Position numbers and translations under genes: made by a program. Positions 22,691 to 35,447 of a DNA stretch of 64,000 nucleotides are shown piece by piece. This stretch comes from Unio delphinus (Eukaryota; Mollusca; Bivalvia; Unionida; Unionidae). The stretch covers positions 4,948,001 through 5,012,000 of the forward strand of contig JAQISU010000115.1 in the NCBI GenBank assembly GCA_029339505.1, given 5' to 3'. Under the pieces are notes generated by a model that was given only the letters and a program-made list of their open reading frames with translations, was not told where the DNA came from and ran no database searches. Numbering within the stretch: position 1 is the first letter of the stretch; every line of letters begins with the position of its first letter.

Positions 22691-24890
22691 ATGGTAATTG
22701 TTGTGTACATTGTAACATGAAGGCTGTAAATAAAGTAGGATGATGAAGCTTACCGGTATGTATAGTATAGCAGTAATGGGAAAGACTTGATGCTGATATT
22801 AGAAAGCCTATTGATAAAATTACAAAGCGTTGTTACTGAAGCCAACAGTTTTCTAGCTACACTAATGATGTATTAGGCAGGGAATCTTGGATGCATACAC
22901 TCAGGCAAGATATTTCAGAGAGAGCCTATAAATATAAGAACCACTTATACCAAAAAAAAGACCCCAAAAAACAGAAAATATTTAGTGAACTTTGTGAGAA
23001 ATTACGTAAAATTAAGACTAAAAATGTGTGCTAATTAAAATCATAGAAAGATTTACAGTCTTACAAAGGAATGTATGTACTAAACATATTCATATATGAC
23101 AGTAAATAAAAAAAACCATCTTTTTCTTGTTGGTCCAACTTTGTTTCAGAGTTTGGTTTGACCTGAATATGTTTCACAATATTCCATTTAGCCACCTCGC
23201 TGACATATGTGACACGCGTCAAACATGTGATTAAAGGATCATAGACATACATATATTTGTATTTTAAAAAATACTTTTTAAAACTTTTTTTGTCATTAAT
23301 ATTCACCATAAATTTGTGACAAAAATTGTGTTTTTTAAAAAATGAACTATTTTGTCTTGAATATTGAAAACATGGTGCAAGTATCATTAAATTTGCAGCA
23401 AGATTCTTTGGGAATTTCCATTTTCTTTAGTGACAGGAACTACCGATGTACTGATGCAGTGAAAAAGCACTGTTGTAATATTGTACCATCGGAAACAATA
23501 CAGCAGTACACGTGCAATATCATGCACTTCTATTGATTAGCATTCATTCTTACAGGCAAGGTATGTTTTCTACAAATGAAAAGCATTTAAAAAGAAAAGC
23601 ATTTTACACCCCTACCCAAGTAGAGGCCACATTGCCAACATTGTCTTGTATATCTTAATTCCTATCCTTAAGTCAGATGTTCTGGTAGCTAAAATCAGAA
23701 TCTGTTCCTTTGATATGTATTTATGAAATTGTCACTGAATTTTCAATTGAAATTTTAGCCTCTTAATTTTATGAACAGAATAATTGTAAAATCTATACAT
23801 TATAATTAAGAACACACTGTAATACTTTGCCTGATTTTATTATTTCTTTTCTACTAAACCACTAGGCAAGTACATTGAACCTTCCAAATGGGCCAAACAA
23901 TGTATTCTTAATTATATAGATAGTTGCTTCTCTTTATCATCATCTGCTTTATTTATTAGCAGTTAATACTGGCCTATGGGGATAATTGTTTTCCAAGTAG
24001 ACCCTGTAAAGGTCAATCATACAGTGTTATTGATCAAGACATTAGATGTCATTATTGCCATGGTAACATAATGTTTTCCATAACTTTCATTAAATGTAAT
24101 GATATCTAGTCTGGGTTTTATTACTGAAACACCATAATCTAACACATTGCTGACATGTTTTTCATCATTTAGTGTACTTTTAGTGTACTGACTATCAAGC
24201 CAATCTAGAGAATTTTGTTAGATAATATGTAAAAGTAATAGGTAATAGAAAGTCAATACATTTCAGTTTTGTAGTGTACTTCCAGGAAAGAATTTTAATT
24301 AAAAAAAACCTGTTTATGTGTATTTTATTTTATGAGAATTATCTATTGACTATATATGGACAATATAAAATATATGAACACATTGCTTTTGGTGAGATTT
24401 ATCCAAACCATGTTCATGCTATATAGGTTGCATAGAAACTTTCTTTTTAATATGTGCATGCATTTTTCCTTACTTATCCATATCTTTAATCAAATACATG
24501 TATTTAGGTTTCATGGCAATTAATTTACAGAACTTGGTCTAATTGTCATAAAGTATTTAATAAATGAACTTATTGAGTGGAGTGTATTTAAGATCTGTAG
24601 ACAGGCAACAGAGGCATTGCTTGGAGGAAAAAAAAATATTATTTTTGTCATGTTTTTACAAGGCAATTTAGACAAGTCTAAACATGGTGGTCAGAATATT
24701 TGTCCTGCATCAGACATATAGCTCACCATCCATCTATTGTCATTTAGTGGTCAATGTCTATCCCATATGAGTCATTTAGATGTCCGTCCATTTTCAGCTT
24801 TGTGTTTTTCCCCCTCACTTGGAGTACAGTTTAATTTATTTCTCCAGTGGTGTATCTATCTATCTCACGTAGTGATGTACACTGCTCCGG

Positions 24891-25192
24891 TGACCTAGTG
24901 GTTAGAGCATCCGCCTCAGATATAGGTCATGGGTTTGATTCCCAGCCAGGTCATACCAAAGACTTACAAATATGGTACTAACAGCTGCCTCGCTTAGCGC
25001 TCAGCATTAAGAGGTTAGTGTTAGGACTGGTCAGCCTGGTGTCAGGATAATGTAACTGGGTGGGACATCATGCTACATATCTGTGATATGATGCCCCAGT
25101 GCTAGACATCGCTATAAACTGCCACACTACGGACATCATAGCTATTTTTCTGAATTTGTTCAAAAGCTACATTAAAAATCCAAATCACACAC
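24891..25192 (+). mobile_element. tRNA-derived SINE, family 1 (full-length)
   Basis: Head CTCCGGTGACCTAGTGGTTA with A box TGGTTAGAGCATC, B box GGGTTTGATTCCCAG, body, and 3' end GCTACATTAAAAATCCAAAT running into a CA-rich tail. The insertion lies between two similar flanks (TTTCTCCAGTGGTGTATC before, TTTCTCCATTGGTGTATC after), suggesting it landed in an older tandem duplication. Confidence 0.85.
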
Positions 25193-25989
25193 ACACATAC
25201 ACACACACAGTGTTGTCTTTCTCCATTGGTGTATCAATCCATCACAGAGTGATGTCCTTGTTGATTGGTGTATCTATCCTTCACACCTTAGTTATCCATT
25301 TTGGATGTTTCCCAGGCACTGATGTGGGACATTGGTGTTTCATATATTTTTTATTGTACACGAAGCTTGAACATGACCATAATTAACTGGTTTGGTTTTT
25401 GAGAGTACATGAAAGGACATTTTTTGCAATGTACCATCTGTGGCTCACTTGACAGGAGATATCATTTGGGTTTGTTTGACTGATATAGGACATGAAGCAA
25501 TTCTGTCATTTATGCTACTCATGTTATTTTGCTGCCTCCGCAATTGTCCCCATTCAAAGTCTAGCTCCGTTATGGATGTTTCATGTACACACATCTTGTC
25601 TCCTAAAGGCACTGTCTCTAAGTGGCCTGGTAGCGTGAATCCTGGCCACTTAGATTTTTGTGGAAACAATTGTAGCAGCTGACATTTGATTCTTTTCATG
25701 TTTGAATAGATTAGAAGGCATATCATATTTACAATGATTACATTAAAACTATTTTTTTTATAGAAGAAAGTATTGGAACTTGAATTTATCTTGATGACTT
25801 TTTAATTCATTTCTTAGTGATGTCACAAGTACGCTTTCGTAACATTTTCTTTCAGTAATATTTGTAACATTGTATTACATGTATTTATTGGAAAAATGTT
25901 AATGAACAGCTTTCAGAATATCTGTTTTTCTATTTAAAAAAATTGTGAATGATGTTGATTCCAAACCTCCATATACAAACTGCCACTTT

Positions 25990-26150
25990 CAATGATTGGT
26001 TTGTTGTTTTATGGCACAGCAACACAGGTAGATTGTTCAGTGCCAAATCAATTGAATGGAGTAAACTTATTTGGCCATAGGAGTCCCATGTTAGAATTCA
26101 AACCAGCAATCTTTCAGTCACAGTGCTAGCATACTAACCACAGTTACTAT
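25990..26150 (-). mobile_element. Degenerate tRNA-derived SINE (GTGCCATAAAA-tail family)
   Basis: On minus: GTGGTTAGTATGCTAGCACT (A-box region), GCTGGTTTGAATTC (B box), and the tail CTGTGCCATAAAACAACAAA. It matches the tail of the fragment at 7405-7540. Confidence 0.6.
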
Positions 26151-26942
26151 GGATCATCAGTTTCAGTGATAAAACAGATATCATGCATTCATTTACCATA
26201 TTGTTTTAGCTATTTTATTCAGATTTTAAGCAAAGAAGACCTTACTATCAGCCTTTCCTGCAAGAAACAAAATGGGATCTACACCTGCCTCCGTATTGTA
26301 AATGAATTTATGTAATGAGGGGCACACTAAAACATAGGAAATTTGTATAATGACTATAGGTTTCGACTATAGGTTTCAAATTTATCCCTTTTAGGTTTGG
26401 CTTAATAAATAAGTTTTTCTATGAAAAGACATGTTTTAAGAAAGTTCTATTGGTAATAAACCTTTTTGAATGTACATAAACATACCTAATCAGAATTAGG
26501 TGTCATTATTGCAATGTACATCCTTGTTTTGAAATGATTATAAAATAATTCATATTTGATAAGAGCCTTAATATGAATGAATTCATGTCGTCCCCTTCTG
26601 AACTTAGTTCTTGATGTACACCCTTTTAAGATTGTGTCCTGTGCAGGATGTTATTAAACATGAATTGTTTATTTTATAAAATTTCATAAATGGGATGTTG
26701 TATTGCAGTTGAAAAATTTAAAGAATAAGGCACATATGTCTCTGATATGCAAATTTCCTGCCTGAGCATTTTATTTGGGGATTGTCTCGAAGGAATGTTA
26801 TATTCCACACTCATTTACTTGCATATGAACATTGGTTGACTTTTGTCGTTGACCACTGGTTTTGTCCAGGGACTTCACTAACAGAGTTGTCTCCTCATTG
26901 TAATATAGGGTTCAAAATGTCAACCAAAGCCCCATTATACAA

Positions 26943-27056
26943 TGAGGAAGATAGCTAAAATATATATAGAACCATCAGCGAAGAATTTTGAGTTTGGAAT
27001 GAGGAAGATAGCTAAAATATATATAGAACCATCAGCGAAGAATTTCGAGTTTGGAG
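26943..27056. repeat. 57-bp tandem duplication
   Basis: Two nearly identical copies of TGAGGAAGATAGCTAAAATA... start at 26943 and 27000, differing at about two sites. The rest of 26156-27464 holds no recognised gene. Confidence 0.9.
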
Positions 27057-29694
27057 GATAGTTTTGGTAATGAAGTACATATACCAAGATCTTTAAAACT
27101 ACTCAGAAATATTGGAATATGTGCCCATCTCTAGGGGGTTTCACAGTTAGTATCTCCCCTTAAAAACACCAGAGGGCATCTTGGTGCAACTCACTTCTGG
27201 ACAGTTCAATCAGTAAAGATGGCAGATGTATATCATGAAAATGTGACAGACCACTCACATTCTGCAAGCAGGATCTATATATCACTGTCTTAAAAAGAAA
27301 TTCTATCAATATTTGATAAATTGTTTTTCATCTTTTTTTTTTCACAAACTTTCACTAAAGCACTCATTGACATTGATGACTGTTACTTAGCAGCTTTGTT
27401 GTTTAGCTAAGGCCACACCAGGGGTCTGTTTTTGAGGTTATGGGTTCTTTCCCTTACAAAAATCGTGAGCTTATTTCAAGACAGTATACAAGCTTGCTGC
27501 AACTTCGCATGTGCGAGCCCATGACTTTGCTGTATTGCACGTAGAGGTCGGATTTGGAATGATTACGAAGTCGTGGCAGGCTTGTATGAGCATTAAATGA
27601 GCTAAACGGGTGCAAATAGCAAGCTCGCTGAAATTTTGCTCACATCAGCTAGCAATAAGCACGCAAGCTTGTGATGCACTGTCAACCACCTAGGACGCGC
27701 GAGCTCACAATGAGCATACAAGCTCGTCACGGGCTGTGAACCAGCTTGTACTAGCTGGTTGATAGCACATAACGAGCTTGTATTCTCATTGCAAGTTTAG
27801 CACGAGCTCGTACATGCAAAGTAGCAAGCTCGTAATGAATTGTAACGAATTCAATACAAGCTTGTGGTTAGCTAGTCACACTTACATTGAGACCTTTATA
27901 CAGCAAACTTTGCAGTCCCTGGTCGATCAATGGAGAAGATCAAGCTTCATATAAATAAATACAGTGAACTCTCACCAAATGCAACGCAATACAAATTATG
28001 AAACAAAACTAAAATCTTACAGTTAATGGTTTTTTTTCTTCAATGCACCAAAATATATTTGTTTTCCTCATTGGTGCTTTAGTTTTGATAAATCTCTTTG
28101 TATTGTTCCAATTCTCGGAATGGATAAAAGCAATGCCTTTTTTGATGAACCAACAACCAATAAAAAAGTAATTATAACAAGAACTATCATAATGGAAAGT
28201 GAGATTTCTATTTATTTCAATAATTATAAAAAACAAAAACATAAGTTTTGGAATCTAATACAATAATTACAACTAACAAACTGACTAAAAATATTAATAT
28301 CAGATGATATTTTACAATTTAATAAATCCAACTGACTGAAAAAAAATCATAAAGTTTAAAGGTCATTTTAAAAAATCATGTTAGGGGCCATCCATTTAGT
28401 ACATACACATGGAGGGGGGTAACCAAAATGCATACGCTTGCGTATAGTGTGAGTTTCTACTGATAAAGTACGTATGCATAAGAAACAGGGTGGATGGGTG
28501 TGAAACCTCTATAATAATTTGACTAATATGTAACCTGTTAGACTGGCTTTAGTCTACATTTGAATTTTAACAGATGCTAGACAAACTTTGGTTTGGCATC
28601 AAGAGTATGTACACAGGTGGGGCATGTCTTAATAAGTATGCATGGGTGAGATGGGGCCATTTTTTGCCAGATTTGTGCATATGTACTAAATGGATGGTCA
28701 ATTTATTTTGGGAACATCTGGCAGTCCACACTTGCTGTTGATGATATTCATTCCTAGCTGGTGATGCCTATCTCTATCCACAGTGCTCAATGAACCAACC
28801 TTTCTAAAAGTAATTGTCATAAATGGAAAATGAAACTTCCATGCTTTATGATTGTGTTAAAAGCAGCAAAATTAGTTTTTTGAATCTAATACAGTTATAA
28901 TAAACGAATGGACTACAAATCACATGATTTTTAAAATATCTTAATAAATCCAACTCGTAAGCTGTTTTGAAGTAAAATGTCTTTAAAATCAGTACATTTC
29001 TTTGAGGTAACGTCTAGCTGTGCCACACTTGCTGTTGATTATACATGTACTGTTGAACTTCTTCAAAGTTTCTGATGCCTCACTCTCTTCACAGTGCTCC
29101 TTGATGTAATATGTTGAAAAACACCAGATGAAGCAGCAAGCTGCTGTTTATTAGGTTTTTCGTACACATGTATTGCATGCCCAGTAGCGAAATCACATTA
29201 CACAATTTGCAAAACTTAGAGTTTTCTCCTTTACCAGATTGTTTCGCAAATCTAAACAGGACAGCACAATTGTCATTCCAGCTCTGTTTTCTTGTCTTTC
29301 ATGGAGAAAATTCTGAATGAATCTTCTTTCCTATTCAACATGATTAAAAGTTGCATATTATGAAGATGAGATACAGTGACAGCGGTAACTGTCTGCAAAA
29401 TCCAATATGGTGGGTAAATACAGGCATGGTAGCCTCGATTTCGAATGAACCAATCATACTGAAGAACTGTATTCCTATATACATGCGATGCATTGCTATC
29501 ATAATGGAACAGAGTGCCCATACTAAACTGAATATTGCAATGAATTTTTTAAAACTATTTTTTAATTTAAAAAACATTTTTTGCACAAAAAATGTACACT
29601 CGAAAAAAAAATGGTATTGGTGTTATAGGCAGTCGAGTAATACACAGATGTCAGATGAACAGCTCAACCTTTTAACTTCAATCCTTGGCATTAA

Positions 29695-30060
29695 TGAACT
29701 AAAAGTGCTTTGTGTCTACAGGATGTATAAAGATGGAATTCTGTTTCAATCTTTACATTATTCAGCAGTTTCAGAATGAAACTCGTACACTGTTATTTTC
29801 TATGAAAATGATGAATCAAGAAAATTTGGCCATGTTGAGAAATATATTGAAGTTTATACAGTTTCACAAAAATTGTACCATTGATCGTTTGTGTCAAGCA
29901 CAATATTATGCAGTCATAAAGGAACTGAGAAATAATACTGAAGTTTCAATTGAAAATGACGTTTACAAATGTCAAAGACTTGTGTGTGTATATCCAATTA
30001 AATGATGGCAAGAACACTGCTTTTGCTTGTGCGCCCCCCAATTCTGTTGAATATGATAAT
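29695..30060 (+). pseudogene. Decayed ORF of a repeat-encoded protein, unknown family
   Basis: Three frames carry consecutive protein-like segments: YRMYKDGILFQSLHYS (about 29720-29766), then YTVIFYENDESRKFGHVEKY (from about 29787), then QAQYYAVIKEL (about 29898), then VKDLCVYIQLNDGKNTAFAC...PPNSVEYDNY (to about 30062). Their order and spacing look like one coding sequence with small indels. I associate the pattern with uncharacterised proteins repeated in invertebrate genomes, but cannot name the family. A long (TA)n follows. Confidence 0.45.
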
Positions 30061-30125
30061 TATATTCATGTAGTAAGTCTGGACCATGCAGACATGTACA
30101 TCAAAATAGAAGACATAAACCATAT

Positions 30126-30126
<1 letters not shown>

Positions 30127-30219
<93 letters not shown>
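30127..30219. repeat. (TA)n microsatellite, ~46 repeats
   Basis: Uninterrupted TA dinucleotides. The Tyr-Ile frames it creates on both strands are artefacts. Confidence 0.97.
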
Positions 30220-30223
<4 letters not shown>

Positions 30224-30945
30224 TTACACATTTTCACTACTACTCTTTGTATGAATCCTGAATGTACTTATCCTTAAAGCTTTGTACATATTTTATTGTT
30301 GCAATAGATCAATTATCTAGTTTTAATACTAAAGCATTTGTTGTCTAAAGTCACCTCATCTTGTAAAAATCTGTGCATCATATATATATATATCTATACA
30401 TGTACAAATGTAAATGTAGAGGGAAGGCCTGACCTAATGAGCTTCTTTAATAAAGTCATTATAATTATTATTTTACCAGGGGTGGCCAACTAGACGACCT
30501 AGCAAATAACTATTAGAAGTGGAATTTCAATACCTTTTTCAAAACAAGTCAAGATTATTGTTTTGATATGCAGACTAATGATTTTATACACAAAATGTTA
30601 CATTTTCTAGTAATTTAATTTTTCACCATATCCATTTTATTGATAATTAATTTATCTGCAGGATTTGCTAGCAAGATCGTACGAGCAACTTTACTTGAAT
30701 GTAGCCAAATTACTTCTACGAGCTCAGTGCGAGCTCCCATGTAGTCTGCGAGCTACAGTTAAGATCGTAAAAAGCGTGCTACGAGCTATCATAAGCTCAC
30801 ACAAGCTTGATTTAAGATTGCATTTTTATAACGGTTGAAAGCTCCATCAAGTTTTTCTATGCTCAGACCTATGGTGGCTTTTCTAACCAAGAATAAGGGA
30901 ATCAATGAATCTTGCTCATGTGAGAAGACATGTTTGTTTCTTTGT

Positions 30946-31258
30946 TGTGATTTTTGAATTTTTAATGTAGCTTCAACAATTTGTCAGTCTTATTGCTACA
31001 TTGTCTGCAGTGTGGCAGTTTATACTGTAGTGATGTCTAACACTTAGACATTGTGCCTCAGACATGTAGCACAATGTCCCCACCAGTCACATTATCCTGA
31101 CACCAGGCCAACCAGTCCTAACATAAACTTCTCAATGCTGGGCACCTAGAAAGGCAGCTGTTAATACCATTGTTATAAGTCTTTGGTACAATTCACCCAG
31201 GGTTCAAACCCGTGACCTCCTGCATCTGTTTTGGTTGCTCTAACTAGGCCTGTATGGT
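30946..31258 (-). mobile_element. tRNA-derived SINE, family 1
   Basis: Full-length but diverged. The head on minus is CCATACAGGCCTAGTTAGAG. The B box near 31200 reads GGGTTTGAACCC on minus. The 3' end GCTACATTAAAAATTC is at the low-coordinate side. Confidence 0.75.
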
Positions 31259-31439
31259 AGGAACATATTGCTTTGGTACTTTTCATGTTGTGATGTATAT
31301 AACTCCAATTGTACTTATGTCACCTGTCTGTTCTATGTTTTCTTTCTACATAAAAACATTAATTCTCCACCATCTACCATTACCACACATTGTAAGTAGC
31401 TTAAATTGGTACAATAAGAAGTCATCATTCAGGTGAAGA

Positions 31440-33270
31440 GGTCAGAGGTTAAGGTCATATAGTCTAAACATAGAAAATTTTGTTTACACAGTAGTTTGTA
31501 TACCAGATATCTTAACCTCATGTTGTAGATGGCTTACATTTTAGGTAAGAACAATAGCTATCAATTTTGGAGTCGAATATTAAGGTAACATTGAGTCTAA
31601 ACATACAAGTTTATTCATGAAAACTTGTTTTCATTATCACTTACTGTGACCCAGATTTGTGTATTGCATGCGTCTGAAATGAGAAGACTCCTGTTTATTT
31701 TGGAAGTCAAATCTTAAGTTATGGAAATTGTTAGAAGAAAAGATTTGCTTGAAACTAATTAAGTTCTGTACCACAGTTTAGATGGCTTGCATCTGAGACA
31801 AGAATTCATCTGTTGATTTGAGGATAAAAACTAAAGCATGAAAGTCGTAGTGACTCAAACAGTAAATTTTTTCACACATAAATAAAAGAGACCAGTACAT
31901 GTGACAGAGCCAGGATCTCAAACCAGCATATTTATAAATTTTGATAGCAGATTGGCATCCAGAAATTTTATCGGCATAGATTTTGTTCTTCAACTGTATC
32001 GAAAACAAATCAATTTCGCTCTTTTGCCATAATATGCATCCTCTTCATAGTAAAACAGAACAGCAAGTTATGAACATTAATTTAATTTTGATTCCGATAT
32101 TACACTAAATGATACGAGTCATTATATTAACAACTGATGAAAATGTAAGAGTTGTTTTTCCTATAGTTCGCTGCAAAGATTTTATTAATAGCATCCAATT
32201 AAGCACTTCACAAGATTACAGCTGGTGACCACTGATCACAGTCACTGGGTTTGTATGGTTGCTGTTGGCTCTCCACTATAATCCTTCATGTTATGTTCAT
32301 TCCACAGAGGACTTGGAATTAAGATCTATTCCAAAGTCTCATCCTCAAGGATGTGCCGCTCTCTGTGGCTTAGATCCAAAAATTGGTTTCACCGCTATAA
32401 ATGGAGAAAAAAAATATTTATTTAGACTTTAATAAACAGTGAGAAATACATGTTTACGCTTTTATGAATAATTTATCACAGCTTGAAAATTAATTATCTT
32501 GTTATATACTGTTAAATGTTATATTTTGTACTGAATTTATGTCCATGAAGTCCAAAATATGCATAAGTTTGAAACACACATCACAATTTGCACATGATTA
32601 AAACTGATATCCATCCACTGTTAACAGATGGTTTTTCTTAGTACCGGTACTGGGAGAAAGCATGTTTCAGCATTTTACCATAACTTGGACAAATATGCAA
32701 ATATTTTTTCATTTCTACTTTAGTGGGATATGAGACATAGCACAATCACATTAGCACTGCCATTGTCACCATCAACAATTTGTTAAGGTTTTGGGTTCAA
32801 GTTATTTAATTTGCTCACAGTGTAGATATGCAGGTCCTTGTCTTGTTTGTAAGGCTGTATTTTGCTTTTAAGAGATGATTATTCAATCCACCCTTTGACA
32901 GAGAGGATAACAAAGCTTTCCCTTTCCCTTGGGTAACAAATGTCTTTTGAAGTTAATAATTGCAAGTCTTTCTTATAAATGGTGTAATTGCACATTCCCT
33001 GTGTTGCTAAAGTAATACTGTTTACTGGCAATGCACTTTTATAAATTAAGGGTATTTTTCACTTAGGTTTTCATCTGTTTGTCTTTCTTTTGAACACAAT
33101 TGATGAAGTCTTTGTCCATTGTCTGAACTTTTTCTTTTTTCAGTATGTCATATCTTAATTGTTTTGTATTGCAAGTTTAGTCTGAATAGTTTAGGCCATC
33201 AAGGAGACTTGCAAAATAGACATTGTTCCCCACCAGTTTTTTTTTTTTTTTAGAGGAACCCAGTCTTAGT
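31440..33270. other. Intron 1 sequence; weak repeats only
   Basis: The phrase GTAGATGGCTTACAT / TTTAGATGGCTTGCATC and the surrounding words recur at about 31527 and 31781, hinting at an old interspersed repeat. No coding signal is recognised. Confidence 0.4.
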
Positions 33271-33287
33271 CCTTGTTCTGTGAAGAT

Positions 33288-33603
33288 TTTGTTTGTTTGT
33301 TTGATTAGGATTTTTAATGTAGCTTTAACAATTTTTCAGTCATATCGCTACGATGTCTGCAGTGTGGCAGTTTATAGTGATGTCTAGCACTGCGGCATCA
33401 TGCCGCAGACATGTAGCGTGATGTTCCACCCAGTCACATTATCCTGACACCAAGCTGACCAGTCCTAACACTAACCTCTTGATGCTGAGCACCAAGCAAG
33501 GCAGTTGTTAGTACCATTTTTGTAAGTATTTAGTAGGACTTGGCTAGGGATCAAACCTACGACCTCCCACTTCCATGGCAGACGCTCTAGGCCACCGGAG
33601 CGG
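33288..33603 (-). mobile_element. tRNA-derived SINE, family 1, with target-site duplication
   Basis: The copy is flanked by TTGTTCTGTGAAGAT (33273-33287) and TTGTTCTGTGGAGAT (33604-33618), a 15-bp target-site duplication with one mismatch. That fixes both ends. The 3' tail on minus is an (AAAC)n run, typical of this family here. Confidence 0.88.
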
Positions 33604-33618
33604 TTGTTCTGTGGAGAT

Positions 33619-35200
33619 GTAGTGCATTAGGGGTATATATGCCTGGAGAGAAATTGTCCATCAGAATCAAATAATTAAGATTTATATAGATTTATATTTT
33701 TTAATTTGTTACTTTCCATGGTCTTTAATTAGTAATGGTTAATTTTCACAAGTCACCAGTTTAGAAAATTGGCACTATGATAAGAAAATTATCTATCAGT
33801 CTCATTAAACATTATGAAACATCTTGCGTGCCTTATCTTATCAAACTGTGATTACATTTTATAAGGTGTGAGGATGAAAGTATTTTGAAGTGCAACTTTT
33901 TACCAAGTGACTTTTTCTTCTTCAGAATGGATACATTGCAAAGACAAAGCTTTTTATATATAAAAAAAGTGTCATGGTTATAGCTGAACAAATCAACAGT
34001 TACTGTATAAATGTAAACTCAGTATTGGAAGAATCTTGATTCAAGAAGAAGAGTTTATTGCTTGACAACCGAAAACACTAAAAAGTAATTGTTGGGCAAT
34101 CAAAATATCATGTAAACAGCCCAATATTTATGCAGAGAAAAACAAATTTTAAATTTTGGACCTGTTTTCTTGTATCATCTTTACTGGCTGCTCTGAAACA
34201 GAATTGTTTCCCTCTGGTACGGGAATGGGTTCCAAAGTATATGCGGGTAATAATTTTGTATGATTGATTGAATACACCATTTACATGTATGTTGTCGAGT
34301 ATTTTTAAAGCAGAGATGCCAGTCTCATGGGCCTAAACTCAGGGATAAATATTATGCTTAGCAGCCCAGATGATGGAATTGGCAAACCATCTTACCATGA
34401 TTGAAAATAGATGGCAGAAATTTTGTCTGATATTGGATGTAGAAATAATTAGGCCAGTTAGGTCTGTATTGATTGAATACGGACTTGAGCAGCTTTTTAG
34501 AAACAGCCATTGCTGAGATTTGCATACCAACACCATTACTAACTAGTTTGAGAAAAAATCTCATCAAAATAGATTAGATAAAAGGGGTATGTACTACAAG
34601 GCCTATTTGTGGCCCAAATTTTAAATCTTTTGAAAAGTAGTTGATAATGAACTACAAGGACAAAATATTCATTTAGTTTAAATTGTAATTGGTCAATAAT
34701 TATTTGGTTATGGTGTCATGGTATCAGTTTGCTATAAAACAGTCATTTTGTGTTACTTCAGTTGGAGTTACTTCAGTAAGAATGTCACTTGATCAGCATG
34801 CAGCAAAAATAATTTGATATTTGTACAAAATATGTATTAAGAACCTTTTACTAGCATATTGGTTGTTGTATGAAAAATGAGATATCAAGACATCAGAATT
34901 CACTGATAACCTGATACATTGATACGACGTCATAAAATTAAAAGCATCTAAAGAGGCAGTTCTTCTGAAATGAACACAAAATGATTTGGATAAGAGAGAC
35001 ATTCTTATATGAAATAATTAAATAATTAGCATTATAAATAAAGAATTTGCTACTGACATGTTTAAGGATTGCATGGAGACAACAGACTGTACATTATTTA
35101 CATTTATGTCATGAAAATCAGAAGGATCATGTTGAAATTATGACTGATTTTGGTGTTTAAGCTAAATGGTTGTAACATTTGTTATGGTTGTACCAAAAAT
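33619..35200. other. Intron 1 sequence; no gene seen
   Basis: AT-rich. Open frames of 65-70 codons here overlap each other and have no family resemblance. Confidence 0.5.
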
Positions 35201-35247
35201 GACTATATGTCCATTGTAATATATATATTTACAGTGGACATATGGTC
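35201..35247. repeat. Palindromic hairpin, 19-bp arms
   Basis: GACTATATGTCCATTGTAA (35201-35219) pairs with TTACAGTGGACATATGGTC (35229-35247) around a TATATATAT loop, with two mismatches. It could be a remnant MITE. Confidence 0.6.
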
Positions 35248-35447
35248 AAAACACCATTAAATTAGAAAACAAAAAGTGCCGAATATTTGTAAGGTAGGAA
35301 ATATTATTAGGTTTTTAAGTTTGTTCTTGCAGTTGAAAAAAGTGAGTTTAGTGGGAATAATGAGTATATGATTATCAGAAGAGGAGCGTACGTATCTTGC
35401 TAGTGTACACACGTGGGTAAGGCCAGATAGGTACCGGTATGTTGGAC

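Larger units (their letters stand above)
27465..30830 (+). mobile_element. Candidate unclassified element with AGCT-rich ends
   Basis: Two islands, 27465-27870 and 30660-30830, are crowded with GAGCTCG, CGAGCT, CAAGCTTG and TAGCTAG words rare elsewhere in the window. GTGAGCTTAT at 27465-27474 is matched in inverted orientation by ATAAGCTCAC at 30791-30800. Between them lie two duplicated blocks (28160-28340 with 28805-28960; 28720-28790 with 29023-29100) and a decayed ORF (29700-30060). Subterminal arrays of short motifs are known from several DNA transposon groups, so a transposon is the simplest reading. No full TIR or target-site duplication is proven. Confidence 0.35.
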
